From Xiashengella succiniciproducens (GTDB lineage: Bacteria; Bacteroidota; Bacteroidia; Bacteroidales; Marinilabiliaceae): a stretch of 64,000 nucleotides of DNA. The stretch lies in assembly GCF_023674465.1 (NCBI RefSeq), contig NZ_CP098400.1:1240001-1304000 (forward strand), read 5' to 3'. Of this stretch, positions 53,926 to 63,744 are shown piece after piece. The notes beneath the pieces are model-generated. The model made no database searches. It had not been told where the DNA came from and saw only the letters and a list, made by a program, of their open reading frames with translations. Each line of letters opens with the position of its first letter. Position 1 is the first letter of the stretch. The position numbers and the translations under genes are program-made.

Positions 53926-55200
53926 CTAAGCCTTTTGCTGAATGTCGGCCACCACTTCCATAGCCCGTTCCATGGCCTTATCCATATTGTAGTATTCCCA
54001 TTCGGCAAACCTGCCGGCAAGGTGAAGATTCTCCTCGCGCAGCCCATCCCTTACCGCTGCAATTCGTTGACGGTCGCCCCGGTACTGAATCACATAAGAA
54101 TTAGGCTCAAAGTTGTGGTCGATTACTTTCATATTTCCCGGCAGGCGTTTCAATGTCGCCTTCATTGACTCAAGGCTGGTCTTTCCTGAAAACTCAACTG
54201 TGCAAGATGGACGACTTCCTACAGGGTGGTTGGTGGGACTGAAATTGCCGGTGTAAATAATGCGGTGGGCCGGAAGGTCGCCATCAGGTAAGTATATCCA
54301 GGAATGTTCTGTTGGGTCAGTTTCGCACAACAGGTTACTGGTACCGTTAGAGCGCAAGTCTTTTAATGCTTCCACGCCCGAAAGCAGACCAGCATCCAGC
54401 CCCTGAAGCATAGCGTGGAGCTTACGCAGATCACCTGTAAAAACCACCTGCTGCGCCATCCATTGACCATTGACCACCCAGCTATCGGAGAAACGCTCCA
54501 GTGTCTCGACCTGCACACCTGTATTCAGTTGCAAGCCTTCAGCCAGACGGTCGACAATAAACTGAGAGCCCCTATTGCGCGGATAATAAAAGCTGCTGTG
54601 CACCATATTCGCCTCCTCCTTACGCAGAATGTTGCTCATAATAATCTCCCGACTGTTGGGCATCGGCAACTTGCCCTCCAGCCACGGCAAATCCACCCGA
54701 CTCAAGTCGGTCTTCCAAATCTTGTGGTTGTATGGCTTAAAATACAGCTCGTACAAAGTCGGACCAAAATTCCCCAACAGAAAAGCCTCAAAGTTGGGGT
54801 AGGACATGGGCTCCCGTTTCCCTTGCTGCTCCAGATTGAGCAGCTCCCCAAATATCTTACGGATGGTGGCTTCATCCAGCAGGTAGAGATAATTCTCGAT
54901 GGGATAGCCCAGCAACTGGTCCCTTAAAAAAATGCCCGACTTGCGGCGGGCACTCAAAAACTCCTCATCGCGCACAAACTGGTCCCAAAACCAGTCGGCC
55001 ACCCCCTGCACCTTGGTATTAAAAACGTGGCCCCCTACACGGTGAAACAAGTGACCATCAACCACGTCACATTTTACCAGTCCCCCCGGTTTGGACGCCC
55101 GCTCCAAAACAATGTTGTCGATGCCTTTTTGTGTAAGCATACGGGCCACCGAAAGGCCACTGATGCCTGCACCAATTATCAGCGTGTGCGTATTCTGCAT
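53926..55200 (-). CDS. UDP-galactopyranose-mutase-like FAD protein
   Basis: A 424-residue flavoprotein with an N-terminal FAD Rossmann motif LIIGAGISGLSVARML, then KPGGLVKCDVVDGHLF and HRVGGHVFNTK, which parallels the substrate-side motif of UDP-galactopyranose mutases, and LYFKPYNHKIWKTDLSRVDL. Likely a nucleotide-sugar mutase or related amine-oxidase-fold enzyme that makes a furanose or modified sugar for this polysaccharide. True Glf enzymes are shorter and better conserved, so the exact reaction is uncertain. Confidence 0.75.
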   Translation of the reverse strand: MQNTHTLIIGAGISGLSVARMLTQKGIDNIVLERASKPGGLVKCDVVDGHLFHRVGGHVFNTKVQGVADWFWDQFVRDEEFLSARRKSGIFLRDQLLGYPIENYLYLLDEATIRKIFGELLNLEQQGKREPMSYPNFEAFLLGNFGPTLYELYFKPYNHKIWKTDLSRVDLPWLEGKLPMPNSREIIMSNILRKEEANMVHSSFYYPRNRGSQFIVDRLAEGLQLNTGVQVETLERFSDSWVVNGQWMAQQVVFTGDLRKLHAMLQGLDAGLLSGVEALKDLRSNGTSNLLCETDPTEHSWIYLPDGDLPAHRIIYTGNFSPTNHPVGSRPSCTVEFSGKTSLESMKATLKRLPGNMKVIDHNFEPNSYVIQYRGDRQRIAAVRDGLREENLHLAGRFAEWEYYNMDKAMERAMEVVADIQQKA

Positions 55201-55217
55201 AGGTTTTATCTGAACAA

Positions 55218-56324
55218 TTACTTTGCGCTAAGATAAGAAAAATAGGAGAGGTAAACCTTGTCGGCCCACGTTGCGGGTGTAAATGCCTGGATGATTTGTC
55301 GGGACGAAGCGCCCATTTGAGAAAGCTGGTCGGGAGAAGTGGCAGCTAACAGGTTTAAACAGCGCACACAATCGGCCACGCTGTTGTGGTTGAAAGACCA
55401 GCCGTTTTCAGGAGTAAGTAAGTCGGGCAAAGCACCGACCGCGTCGGACAGAATAATGGGCAACCCTGCGGCCATGGCCTCATTGACCACCAAGCCCCAA
55501 GGCTCAAAACTGCTGGGAAGAATGAAACAAGTGGCCGCTGCATACATGTCCGGTAAGTCACCATAGGGCAACCAGTCGTCCAGCAACACATCGCTGTCCC
55601 CAATTTGTTGACTTAAGTTTTCTTTAAGTGGACCGCCCCCTACAATACGCAGTTGCCAGGTGTAGGCCAGGTGCGACTGCTTAAAGGCATCGATCAGTAA
55701 GCCCAGATTTTTCTCCGGTGCATGCCGCGCCACACACAAAAGTTGCGGCTTGGCGCTGGCTGCAGCCTCTGATTTTCTATGGGCAAAATGCTGATTGTCC
55801 ACCACACTGTAGCCCTCGATGATGCGCTTGGCAGGAAATCCTAAGCGCTGCGAAAAATGAGCGGCCGCCCTTTTCCCCGATACAAAGCAGACATCTGCCG
55901 TTGCGCTAATCAGTAAACCCTTAGCCCAATCTACCAGTCTGTTGCCCGCATACCACGATTCAGCAAACATCAATACCTGAAGTCCCTTCAGTCGGGCCCA
56001 GAGCAACATCAGTATATAGGCCGGCCGACCATAACCGGGAATACAAACGTGCGTTATGTTTTGCTCCTTCACCAGTTGCCGAAAAGCAGAAAAGGCCTCC
56101 CAGGCCCCTACCTCTTCCACCGGCTTAGCTACCAGGCAAAAGTACTTATCGCTCTGCCTGGTATTTTCCCATTGGTAAAGTCCATCACCCATGCCGTAGT
56201 CCGCCGCCAGACAGTTGTCCGCACCAACCAGTTGACTCAGCGCCTGCCAGCGGGCGCGGTGATAGTCGCCCATGCGGTCCCAAAGGAGGAGGAGATTATT
56301 ACCTGAATGGCTTTGCATAATCAT
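55218..56324 (-). CDS. GT4-family glycosyltransferase
   Basis: About 368 residues from ATG 56324 (MIMQSHSGNNLLLLWDRMGD; a second ATG is two codons later; the frame itself extends to 56372). The donor half shows CVARHAPEKNLGLLIDAF and the E-x7-E motif FEPWGLVVNEAMAAGLPII. Sugar specificity unknown. Confidence 0.88.
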   Translation of the reverse strand: MIMQSHSGNNLLLLWDRMGDYHRARWQALSQLVGADNCLAADYGMGDGLYQWENTRQSDKYFCLVAKPVEEVGAWEAFSAFRQLVKEQNITHVCIPGYGRPAYILMLLWARLKGLQVLMFAESWYAGNRLVDWAKGLLISATADVCFVSGKRAAAHFSQRLGFPAKRIIEGYSVVDNQHFAHRKSEAAASAKPQLLCVARHAPEKNLGLLIDAFKQSHLAYTWQLRIVGGGPLKENLSQQIGDSDVLLDDWLPYGDLPDMYAAATCFILPSSFEPWGLVVNEAMAAGLPIILSDAVGALPDLLTPENGWSFNHNSVADCVRCLNLLAATSPDQLSQMGASSRQIIQAFTPATWADKVYLSYFSYLSAK

Positions 56325-56379
56325 TAATTTTCTGATAGCTTTAAATGGTAATGAGCAATAGGAAATATACACTTATTTC

Positions 56380-57660
56380 CTATTGTAGACCTAACTTCTT
56401 CAAATGCCTGTTATACAAATAAATCATAATGAAAACAGGCCAGTAGCTCATGCCAATAAAGGCAACAATACCGGGTAAGTCACCGCCTCTAAGAATTGGA
56501 ATGAAGGACGCCAAGATAATACCTTTTATCAACCAATAGAGGTCAGAATTGTAGCGTGCTGCCATTCGAAACAATTTAACGAAAAGCCAGCCATAAAGTA
56601 CTGAAAATATAATAATTCCCCAAAAGCCACCTTCACCATAAAAGGTTCCATAAATAGTCTGGGAAATCCCGACAGTTCCTTTCTCTAATTGGTTTAGCCC
56701 CAGTTTGTTTGCGTATCCGCCCAGTGGCTTACCCGGCCAGATTGCTCGTGGAATAGGCCGCATCAGTATTTCAAGGTGCTCGCCACCATAATGATAGTTA
56801 AGATGTTCCGGATAAACATCCAATACCATCATAAAGCCGTCCAGCATATTTTGGTCTTCGCGACTCTCTGTCCGTGCAGAAGCCAATTCCCATTGTTGAC
56901 TTATTGAGAGATTGCTGACATCCGTTTTTCGCATCACCCCGGCTAACGAAAAGAAGAAAAGAACCAGCATTCCACCTGCAATGTAGTACTTTATCTTTCG
57001 TTTGGTGTTATAGTCTTTCGTTACTAATACACCAATGGAGACCATCCAGGATAAAAATTGAAAACGCTGACCGGGGTGATATGATTGTATGATGGCATAT
57101 ATCATCAAACCCAGATATAAAAGTTTTACACCAGTATCTTCTTGCCAGGTGTAGGAACGAAAAACTAAGTAAGCCAATAAAACAAATCCACCTACAGCCA
57201 TTGGTAGTAATAAAAAATAGCTTTGACCAAGTGCAATTGAGCCTCCTATCAAAGGACGAGTAATGGTATATAGAAATATGTAGAAAATAAACAGGCCAAG
57301 GATTAGGCTTTTGTGCTGTTTAATAAATGCGGTAAAAACCTCATTATTATCTACCTGCCAGCGGGGCCATTGCACTTTCCTGTTGAAGATGCGGTAACTG
57401 AGCACAAGGATAACTGTCCCCATGGCAAAAAGGAACATCGCCTCCATGGCCTTCTCGTCGGTCATTGGAGAAAAAATGTTTCTTGTGTAGGCCACCCGCA
57501 CCCATTCTGCCTTGCCTTCAGCTACGGCTAAGTACCTCTGGATGCCTGTGAAATAGAAAAAGGCTACCGGCAGCAACAAAAACTCATCGTTGTATTTGAA
57601 GTAGTGCCAAACGGCAACGGCCAGCAAGATCCAGAAGGCGATTTGGTAATATTGAATCAT
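56380..57660 (-). CDS. O-antigen polymerase-like membrane protein (Wzy-type)
   Basis: A 426-residue polytopic membrane protein with about ten helices and one large periplasmic loop (about 290-370, containing MRPIPRAIWPGKPLGG and YGTFYGEGGFWG), the layout of oligosaccharide-repeat polymerases. I start it at ATG 57660, which overlaps the upstream gene's TGA as ATGA; the frame continues to 57714 but that extension overlaps the previous gene. Only the topology and the setting support the call. No Wzx flippase lies in the window. Confidence 0.75.
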   Translation of the reverse strand: MIQYYQIAFWILLAVAVWHYFKYNDEFLLLPVAFFYFTGIQRYLAVAEGKAEWVRVAYTRNIFSPMTDEKAMEAMFLFAMGTVILVLSYRIFNRKVQWPRWQVDNNEVFTAFIKQHKSLILGLFIFYIFLYTITRPLIGGSIALGQSYFLLLPMAVGGFVLLAYLVFRSYTWQEDTGVKLLYLGLMIYAIIQSYHPGQRFQFLSWMVSIGVLVTKDYNTKRKIKYYIAGGMLVLFFFSLAGVMRKTDVSNLSISQQWELASARTESREDQNMLDGFMMVLDVYPEHLNYHYGGEHLEILMRPIPRAIWPGKPLGGYANKLGLNQLEKGTVGISQTIYGTFYGEGGFWGIIIFSVLYGWLFVKLFRMAARYNSDLYWLIKGIILASFIPILRGGDLPGIVAFIGMSYWPVFIMIYLYNRHLKKLGLQ

Positions 57661-58820
57661 TGCAGGGGCAAAGTTTTTATTAAAGATGTAACCAAAGCCG
57701 TTTGATTCTCCCAAGCAGCAGAAGCGAAATAGCCCTCCCAGTCTGCCTGGATGTCCTGCGGGTGAATTTTATTTAGTAACTCAGATAGTGCACTGGCACT
57801 ATCTGCGGGAATGGTCCAGCCCAAATTGTATTGTTCCACTGTCTGGGTAAGTGCATTCTCCAATTTCCCTGTGATAACAGGGGTTTTTAAAGGGGCAACC
57901 TGATTTAAAATTCCGCTTTGGGCATGAAAGCTGGCTGCATAATAGAGCAACACAATGTCAGCACTCTGTAATGCTGCTGTCATTTCTTCTTCGGTAAGGT
58001 ACTTTTCAATCCAAAGCAGCTGTTTATCAACGCCCCATTTTGTGGCAAGTTCTTTTAACGCACGCACGGAATAGGTGCTGTTGGCCGGACTCCCGGCTAT
58101 AATCAAACCTATATTTGTTTTTCCCTTAAGGGCTTCAAATGCCAGCTCGTAATTTTTTTCCGCTCTGATGTGTCCGGGAATTATAAGAATAGGTCCGCCG
58201 AATGCCTGTTTCCAAGTGGATAGTTGGTTCCTTAGTATCTCATCGGGTTTTGCCGGAGCATACAGTCCATGTTCCACCTTCTGGAAAAGTGTTTTGGTGT
58301 TTTTGTAGTAAGTCCGCTCGGGTAAGCTGCCATGGTAAAGGCCAATGTGCATAAGGCGCATCATATTTTTCATGCACCAGGCAGAAAATTGCGGTGAGGG
58401 TGGATAGCCATCCCGATCTGCATCGTGCAGGAAAACACCAAACCAATACTTTTTTAAAAATAAGCGAAAGAGTGGGGCCCACAATGGAGCGCTGGTCTGT
58501 TCAAAATCATTGAGCAGGACAAAAGTCCTGCTCATGTTGTCGGTGTTGTGCCTTTTCAGGTATTGGAACAGAAGCCAGGGATTGACGAACTGGCGCCAAA
58601 GAAAATGCCATTTCTTTCCTTGTTTGTTGTCGGGCAGTAGTATTTTTTCTACTCCATCCTTTGAACTTCCATATTCCGCATTTCTTGGGAGTAGAAGTGA
58701 AACTTTATTTACGCCTTTGGTTTGCCGATAGGCTTTAAATAACTCAATGGCATATTTGTAGCATCCTCCGTGTGCGGAGGACTCATAGATGACGATGTTT
58801 ACTTGCTTATGGCGGCCCAT
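57657..58820 (-). CDS. Glycosyltransferase, GT-B type, divergent
   Basis: 387 residues. The start NIVIYESSAHGGCYKYAIEL and the donor half IPGHIRAEKNYELAFEAL fit a GT4-like fold, but the usual E-x7-E motif is replaced by FHAQSGILNQVAPLKTPVI, so catalysis may differ. It shares a TAATG overlap with the upstream GT2 and an ATGA overlap with the polymerase. Confidence 0.75.
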   Translation of the reverse strand: MGRHKQVNIVIYESSAHGGCYKYAIELFKAYRQTKGVNKVSLLLPRNAEYGSSKDGVEKILLPDNKQGKKWHFLWRQFVNPWLLFQYLKRHNTDNMSRTFVLLNDFEQTSAPLWAPLFRLFLKKYWFGVFLHDADRDGYPPSPQFSAWCMKNMMRLMHIGLYHGSLPERTYYKNTKTLFQKVEHGLYAPAKPDEILRNQLSTWKQAFGGPILIIPGHIRAEKNYELAFEALKGKTNIGLIIAGSPANSTYSVRALKELATKWGVDKQLLWIEKYLTEEEMTAALQSADIVLLYYAASFHAQSGILNQVAPLKTPVITGKLENALTQTVEQYNLGWTIPADSASALSELLNKIHPQDIQADWEGYFASAAWENQTALVTSLIKTLPLQ

Positions 58821-59863
58821 TAGTTGTCTGATTCAGGTCTATGGAGTGTTTGCCATAAAGCGACTCGTCCTGCAATCTTCGCGGGGTCTTTTGTGCTTAA
58901 GCCTTTGATGTAGCCTTTTAGGTACTGAATACGGCTTAATTCGAGTTGCCACAAGGCATTTAAAAACACTTTGAAATTGTATTTGGTCGATTTGAGTTGT
59001 GACCAGTTTTTAAAGGCATTTTTATAGGAGCGAAGTCCTGGAAATAGCAGGATGATGGTAAATAGGATGTACCAGGGAGCAAAACCCAAAACAATCAGCG
59101 ATAATAAGAGGATAAGAAGGACAAACATACTATAGCGAAGTACCGTTTCTATTAGATTGCTCCAGAAATTTCGATAGTTGATTTTACTTTCTCCATCGCC
59201 CAGCCCGTAGCGATAAGCTTCTTTTGCGAAGGCTTTATTTGACTTATGCCTGCCCCAATACACATAAGGCTTTTCAACGAGAGCATATCTGTATTTCTTG
59301 CGTTTAATCAGCTTCCAGAAAATGGTGTCGTCGGCAGCCAGTGTGAGCCATTCGGGATAACCACCAATTTCTTCCCAGACCTGCTTTTTGTAGGCAATGG
59401 AACGACTTGAAACGGAAAAAAAATCGTCCAAAACAATGGGGTAGCCGTTCTGAAGAATGAAATCCGACTTTGCCGGGAGTGAAGTCACATTTTTTTCAAT
59501 GACACTAAAGGCCCCGCCCACAACTTGAAGGGTTTTGTCCTCCTCAAAAGGTCGAATCAAACTTTGAAGCCATTCCGGATGAAACCTACAGCCAAAATCG
59601 GTGCTGACAATGAGATCATATTTTGCTGCCTTTATCGCTATATTTCTGCCTCTTGCAACATTACAGCCTTCTTCTTTCAGCAGTACAATGGGGACTGCTG
59701 ATTGCTGCTGCCATTCGGTTAGTATTTCCCAAGAATTGTCACTACTACCTGCATCGGTTATTATGATTTCAGCTGGCTTAATGGTTTGTGCCTCCAGGTC
59801 AGCAATAGTTTGCCGTAGGCGTTTAGCTTCGTTGAAAATGGTGGAGACTAAGGAGAAGTGCAT
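58820..59863 (-). CDS. GT2-family glycosyltransferase with membrane segments
   Basis: 347 residues. GT-A fold opening FSLVSTIFNEAKRLRQTI, then LIVSTDFGCRFHPEWL where a DxD-like motif is expected, and LTLAADDTIFWKLIKR. Two hydrophobic helices near 240-275 (MFVLLILLLSLIVLGFAPWY) anchor it to the membrane. A 68-bp gap separates it from the gene upstream. Confidence 0.87.
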   Translation of the reverse strand: MHFSLVSTIFNEAKRLRQTIADLEAQTIKPAEIIITDAGSSDNSWEILTEWQQQSAVPIVLLKEEGCNVARGRNIAIKAAKYDLIVSTDFGCRFHPEWLQSLIRPFEEDKTLQVVGGAFSVIEKNVTSLPAKSDFILQNGYPIVLDDFFSVSSRSIAYKKQVWEEIGGYPEWLTLAADDTIFWKLIKRKKYRYALVEKPYVYWGRHKSNKAFAKEAYRYGLGDGESKINYRNFWSNLIETVLRYSMFVLLILLLSLIVLGFAPWYILFTIILLFPGLRSYKNAFKNWSQLKSTKYNFKVFLNALWQLELSRIQYLKGYIKGLSTKDPAKIAGRVALWQTLHRPESDN

Positions 59864-59931
59864 GACTTTAACTCAATAATATAAATGCTTGATTATAAAT
59901 TTCCTTTTTTGAGTTTAGCGGGGAATCATTT

Positions 59932-60885
59932 TTAAAGCTTTGTTCTTTTGATTTCCTCAACTCCATGCATCGGTTGCCAATCGGTCTTGGTTTTAACGCG
60001 TCCTATCTTCATCTTAGTCCTGTAGTATTGCCATATAAGAGATTGGCCGGGACCTGCAGCATGGAGCAGTTCCTTTCGAAAGACCGGGTCTTTTGTTACT
60101 CGTGCTATCTGGTAGAATTTGTTACGAAACAGGGCTTTTTGCCAAAGGGTAAAGTTGCCATGTTTTACATCGTGTTGATATATTTCATTGAGGATTTGAA
60201 ATTTTTCCTTATCCCTTTTCTGGTCGTCTAAGTTGCTTCCGGTGCTTTGGGCTTCGTGTACGCGGTATATGAAGTAGCATTTATTGGTATGGGCCGGGTA
60301 TGGCTCCCGAAGAGCCATACGCCAAAGGTATGCCCAGTCTTCACTGGTGATGCATTCTTCGGGCCAGGGGCCAACTTCTTCTAAAAAACTATGTTTGAAC
60401 AACATTCCTGGTATGGGAATGAAGAGTCCCCAAATCATCCAATGATAGAGGGGCTTGCTTTTTGGAAAGCCGTGGTAGTTTATCAGGAGCTTGTTGGTCG
60501 ATTGCCATTGGGCGTTTATTTGTTGCCCGTAGGTGTAGGGTCCGGTGACAAATTGTTTCTGACTGGCCTGAAGTGCGTGTAATTGTTCCTCAAGGGTGTT
60601 GTGGGTCATTACATCGTCGGAATCGAAAAATTTGATGTAGTTGCCTGTGGATGCCTGAAAACCGGTGTTACGTGCAGCGCCCGGTCCCTTGCCTTTATTG
60701 GTGAGCACTATTAGTTTATTGCCATAAGTTGTTTTGAGCCATTCGACCGTGCCGTCGGTGCTGTGATCGTCTACCACTATGATTTCGTGCGCAGGGTGGG
60801 TTTGTTGCAGCAGGTTATCGATGGTAGTGCCGATGAGGTGCCGCCGGTTATAGGTGGGGATGATTATGGAGATGGTGGTGGGCAT
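59932..60885 (-). CDS. GT2-family glycosyltransferase
   Basis: 317 residues, GT-A fold. ISIIIPTYNRRHLIGTTIDN at the start, VVDDHSTDGTVEWL, GPGAARNTGFQASTGNYIKF and the DxD region FFDSDDVMT are typical. It lies 6 bp after the gene upstream. Confidence 0.93.
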   Translation of the reverse strand: MPTTISIIIPTYNRRHLIGTTIDNLLQQTHPAHEIIVVDDHSTDGTVEWLKTTYGNKLIVLTNKGKGPGAARNTGFQASTGNYIKFFDSDDVMTHNTLEEQLHALQASQKQFVTGPYTYGQQINAQWQSTNKLLINYHGFPKSKPLYHWMIWGLFIPIPGMLFKHSFLEEVGPWPEECITSEDWAYLWRMALREPYPAHTNKCYFIYRVHEAQSTGSNLDDQKRDKEKFQILNEIYQHDVKHGNFTLWQKALFRNKFYQIARVTKDPVFRKELLHAAGPGQSLIWQYYRTKMKIGRVKTKTDWQPMHGVEEIKRTKL

Positions 60886-60891
60886 TTTGTA

Positions 60892-61647
60892 TTACTTAAG
60901 CAGTTTAATTAATCGCAACTTCAGTTGCTGATTAAGGCTTAGTGCAGAAATATGATGAGCTGCTATGGCTTTGTTTTCTTTCTTGAAAATCTTGGCAGAT
61001 GTTGATGTTTTACTTTGGCTGTGAATTCTGAACGCTGCTAGGGGCTGGTTAATATACAGCGGTGAACCATAGTGCTTGAATAGTCTAAAAAAGAATTCAT
61101 GGTCAAAGGAGTAATGCCATTTTTCGTTGAGCAAACCTACATTGTCAAGTGCTTCGCGGGTCCAAAAAGTGGCTGGCTGAATGATGCTGTAGCTGAAACC
61201 TCTAGCAAACAGATTCAGCCAATCGTAGAGGGTGTTGGGTAGTTCAGTGGTATATCTCCCAGTCTCTACTGAGTGCTCATTTATTTCGATGCAATCACCA
61301 GTAATCCAAGCGGGATTGTGGTCGATGAATAGCTTTGCAATGGTGTTTAGAGTATTGGGCAATAATAGATCGTCACTATTAATCCATCCAATAATATCAC
61401 CTGTTGCTTTTTGGAACCCTTTATTTATTGCATGACTTTGCCCATTGTCTGGCTCGGAGACCCAAAACGAAAGCCTGGTAGCGTATCTTTCTATTATAGG
61501 AATCGACTGGTCTTTGCTGCCACCGTCGATGATAATATATTCTAAGTTTGGATAATCTTGCTTCAGAATGGATAAAATGGTTTGTTCCAAAAAATGGCCC
61601 TGATTAAAGCTTGGGGTTATTATGGATATTTTGGGTGGATTGGTCAT
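60892..61647 (-). CDS. GT2-family glycosyltransferase
   Basis: 251 residues. ISIITPSFNQGHFLEQTILS, IIIDGGSKDQSIPII and the metal-binding region WINSDDLLLPNT. The start overlaps the upstream stop by one base (TAATG). Confidence 0.93.
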   Translation of the reverse strand: MTNPPKISIITPSFNQGHFLEQTILSILKQDYPNLEYIIIDGGSKDQSIPIIERYATRLSFWVSEPDNGQSHAINKGFQKATGDIIGWINSDDLLLPNTLNTIAKLFIDHNPAWITGDCIEINEHSVETGRYTTELPNTLYDWLNLFARGFSYSIIQPATFWTREALDNVGLLNEKWHYSFDHEFFFRLFKHYGSPLYINQPLAAFRIHSQSKTSTSAKIFKKENKAIAAHHISALSLNQQLKLRLIKLLK

Positions 61648-62966
61648 TATGAGTTTATAACGGCATTATAAAGAGTGTTGTATTTTTCAATTTCATTATT
61701 TGATGAGAAATGAGTACTCACGTATGCGGAACAGTTTATGGATGTTTTTTTTACTTCATTGGAATTTCTGGTCAACCAGATAGTTTTCGCCGCTAAATTT
61801 TGACTGTTACCTGCTTCAACCAGCCATCCTGTTTCTCCTTCTTTTACGGAGTCGGGAATGCCTCCGGTATTAAAGCCGATGACCGGGGTTCCACATGCCA
61901 TTGCTTCAATGGCGGTTAAGCCAAAAGCTTCGTGCAGGGATGGAATGACAAAGATGTCAGAGGCCCCGTAAACCTCAGCAAGCTCTTTAGGGGTCAGGTG
62001 ACCGGTTAGGTGTATTGGGGGCAGATTGGTTTGGTTAAGTACTAGACTACCCGCACCAAAAACCAAACAGTGGACATTGGTTGCGTCCTTATTAATTTGT
62101 TCGAGCGCCTGGATCAATTCATTAAACCCTTTACGGCGGTTGGTAAAGTCAGCAGCGCCAAAACAAAGCACAAAGGCGTTTTCGGGAATGTTGTGTTTTT
62201 TTCGGGTTTGCTGCTTGGCTATTGTCGGTTTGAATATATTAAAGTCTATGCTGTAATGGATGGTTTGGAAACTCTTTGCATGCATTAGTATGGTGGATTT
62301 TTCTGCTTCACGTGTTATCCATTCACTATCCCCTACAATGTGAAGCTTCTTTTCTTTAAGCGCATTTGCTTTAATTTTATGACTGATGCGGGCTAAATCT
62401 GGTTTGTCTTTTGGTCCCAATTGTGGGCACTGATTACATTGCTTCAAATACTTTTGGCATTCCCAACTGTAATGACAACCTGCAGTCATTGGATTCTGAT
62501 CATGTAGGGTCCAAATTATTGGGATATGATTGGGAATTGAGTTGAAGAAACTTTCATAATCTATCCACTCGGCAATCCAATTTAGATGAATGATATCTGG
62601 CAGTTGCTTAGCAAACCAATTGTAAGGGGTTGAGTAGTATTGATGGGGTGTGCTGAATTGCTCGTAATACTTTGGGCGATGCTTAAGGCTTTTTTGAATG
62701 TTTTTGTAATGCTTGCGTGCCTTTATTGAGTGTAATAGCCGTTTAGCAATAGAGGTGTTTAAAGATAAAGGATGTCGTTGGGCGTATTTTTCTTTTGCGA
62801 GTTTTTGAAGTTTTTGACCGTTGCTGAGGTCTTGCATATAAAAGAAAGTCCCGTCAATTTCAGGGTAAGTACTAATTAAGTTTTCGAAGGTGTTTATGGC
62901 ACCGTAGGCTGCTCCTCCCTGTAGGTAGGTGTTAAAAGTATGTAGTTTTATGTTACCCCTTTTCAT
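61647..62966 (-). CDS. GT4-family glycosyltransferase with cysteine-rich insert
   Basis: 439 residues from ATG 62966 (MKRGNIKLHTFNTYLQGGAA). The N-half has a Cys cluster (GCHYSWECQKY then QCNQCPQ), a zinc-finger-like feature known in a GT4 subgroup. The C-half has FGAADFTNRRKGFNELIQAL and the E-x7-E motif HEAFGLTAIEAMACGTPVI. It overlaps the upstream gene by 14 bp. Confidence 0.92.
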   Translation of the reverse strand: MKRGNIKLHTFNTYLQGGAAYGAINTFENLISTYPEIDGTFFYMQDLSNGQKLQKLAKEKYAQRHPLSLNTSIAKRLLHSIKARKHYKNIQKSLKHRPKYYEQFSTPHQYYSTPYNWFAKQLPDIIHLNWIAEWIDYESFFNSIPNHIPIIWTLHDQNPMTAGCHYSWECQKYLKQCNQCPQLGPKDKPDLARISHKIKANALKEKKLHIVGDSEWITREAEKSTILMHAKSFQTIHYSIDFNIFKPTIAKQQTRKKHNIPENAFVLCFGAADFTNRRKGFNELIQALEQINKDATNVHCLVFGAGSLVLNQTNLPPIHLTGHLTPKELAEVYGASDIFVIPSLHEAFGLTAIEAMACGTPVIGFNTGGIPDSVKEGETGWLVEAGNSQNLAAKTIWLTRNSNEVKKTSINCSAYVSTHFSSNNEIEKYNTLYNAVINS

Positions 62967-63744
62967 ATTTCCAATTAGCCCCAAATATGTTTAGGCCAGC
63001 TTTTACAAAGTTCCTAAGTCTTTTTGAAAATGAGTAGGTTTTGGGGTCGTGGCCTTCAAGGCTGTGGCCCCAACCAATGTGAAGTACGGCGTCGTTCTCT
63101 AATACAACCATATAATAGCCTCTTTTTTTATACCAAGAAGAAATTTCGGCCTCACTTTCTGCAATGTTCTTATAGCCCTTGGTGGCAGCATAGTCCTTGA
63201 GCCTGACAACACCTGGATTAAACGAAAAGCAGGACCAGTCCAACTCATGCAGTGGGAGTTGAGTTTTTATGCCTGATTTGTCGAAGTTTTCTGGCATTCT
63301 TACCTTATAGCAAGTCGTCCCAGCTATTTCAAGTCTTTCTTTTTCAATGTCGAGGGGGTGGTTCTTAATATAATCGTGATGAATGCTGCGCAGGTTTACC
63401 TGCTTAAGTTTTGGGTCAGCCTCCAGCATCGCTATTGACTCTTCTATAAAACCCGGCCGGTAAAAAACCCAATCGTCTTCGCAATGGAATATATAGGGGG
63501 TTTTCACATAGCTATAGGCTTTATCTACTGAGGCCAAGAGGCCAATATTCTTTTCATTGAAAATTACTGTAGCTTTTTGTCCATAAATAGATTGAAGTTC
63601 GGTTGCTACAGCCTTGTTGGCAGAGTCTTCTATGATGATAAAGCGATCTTTGGGAAATTGATAGTATTGCCAAAGTGAGTCAATGGTGCGTTGAAGCAGA
63701 TCCAGCCGGCCACAACTTGTTATGACGAGGGTAATGTTGGTCAT
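62953..63744 (-). CDS. GT2-like glycosyltransferase
   Basis: 263 residues. TLVITSCGRLDLLQRTIDSL, VIFNEKNIGLLASVDKAY and IFHCEDDWVFYRPGF (DxD-like EDD) mark a GT-A fold. Its ATG directly follows the upstream stop. Confidence 0.88.
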   Translation of the reverse strand: MTNITLVITSCGRLDLLQRTIDSLWQYYQFPKDRFIIIEDSANKAVATELQSIYGQKATVIFNEKNIGLLASVDKAYSYVKTPYIFHCEDDWVFYRPGFIEESIAMLEADPKLKQVNLRSIHHDYIKNHPLDIEKERLEIAGTTCYKVRMPENFDKSGIKTQLPLHELDWSCFSFNPGVVRLKDYAATKGYKNIAESEAEISSWYKKRGYYMVVLENDAVLHIGWGHSLEGHDPKTYSFSKRLRNFVKAGLNIFGANWKYEKG

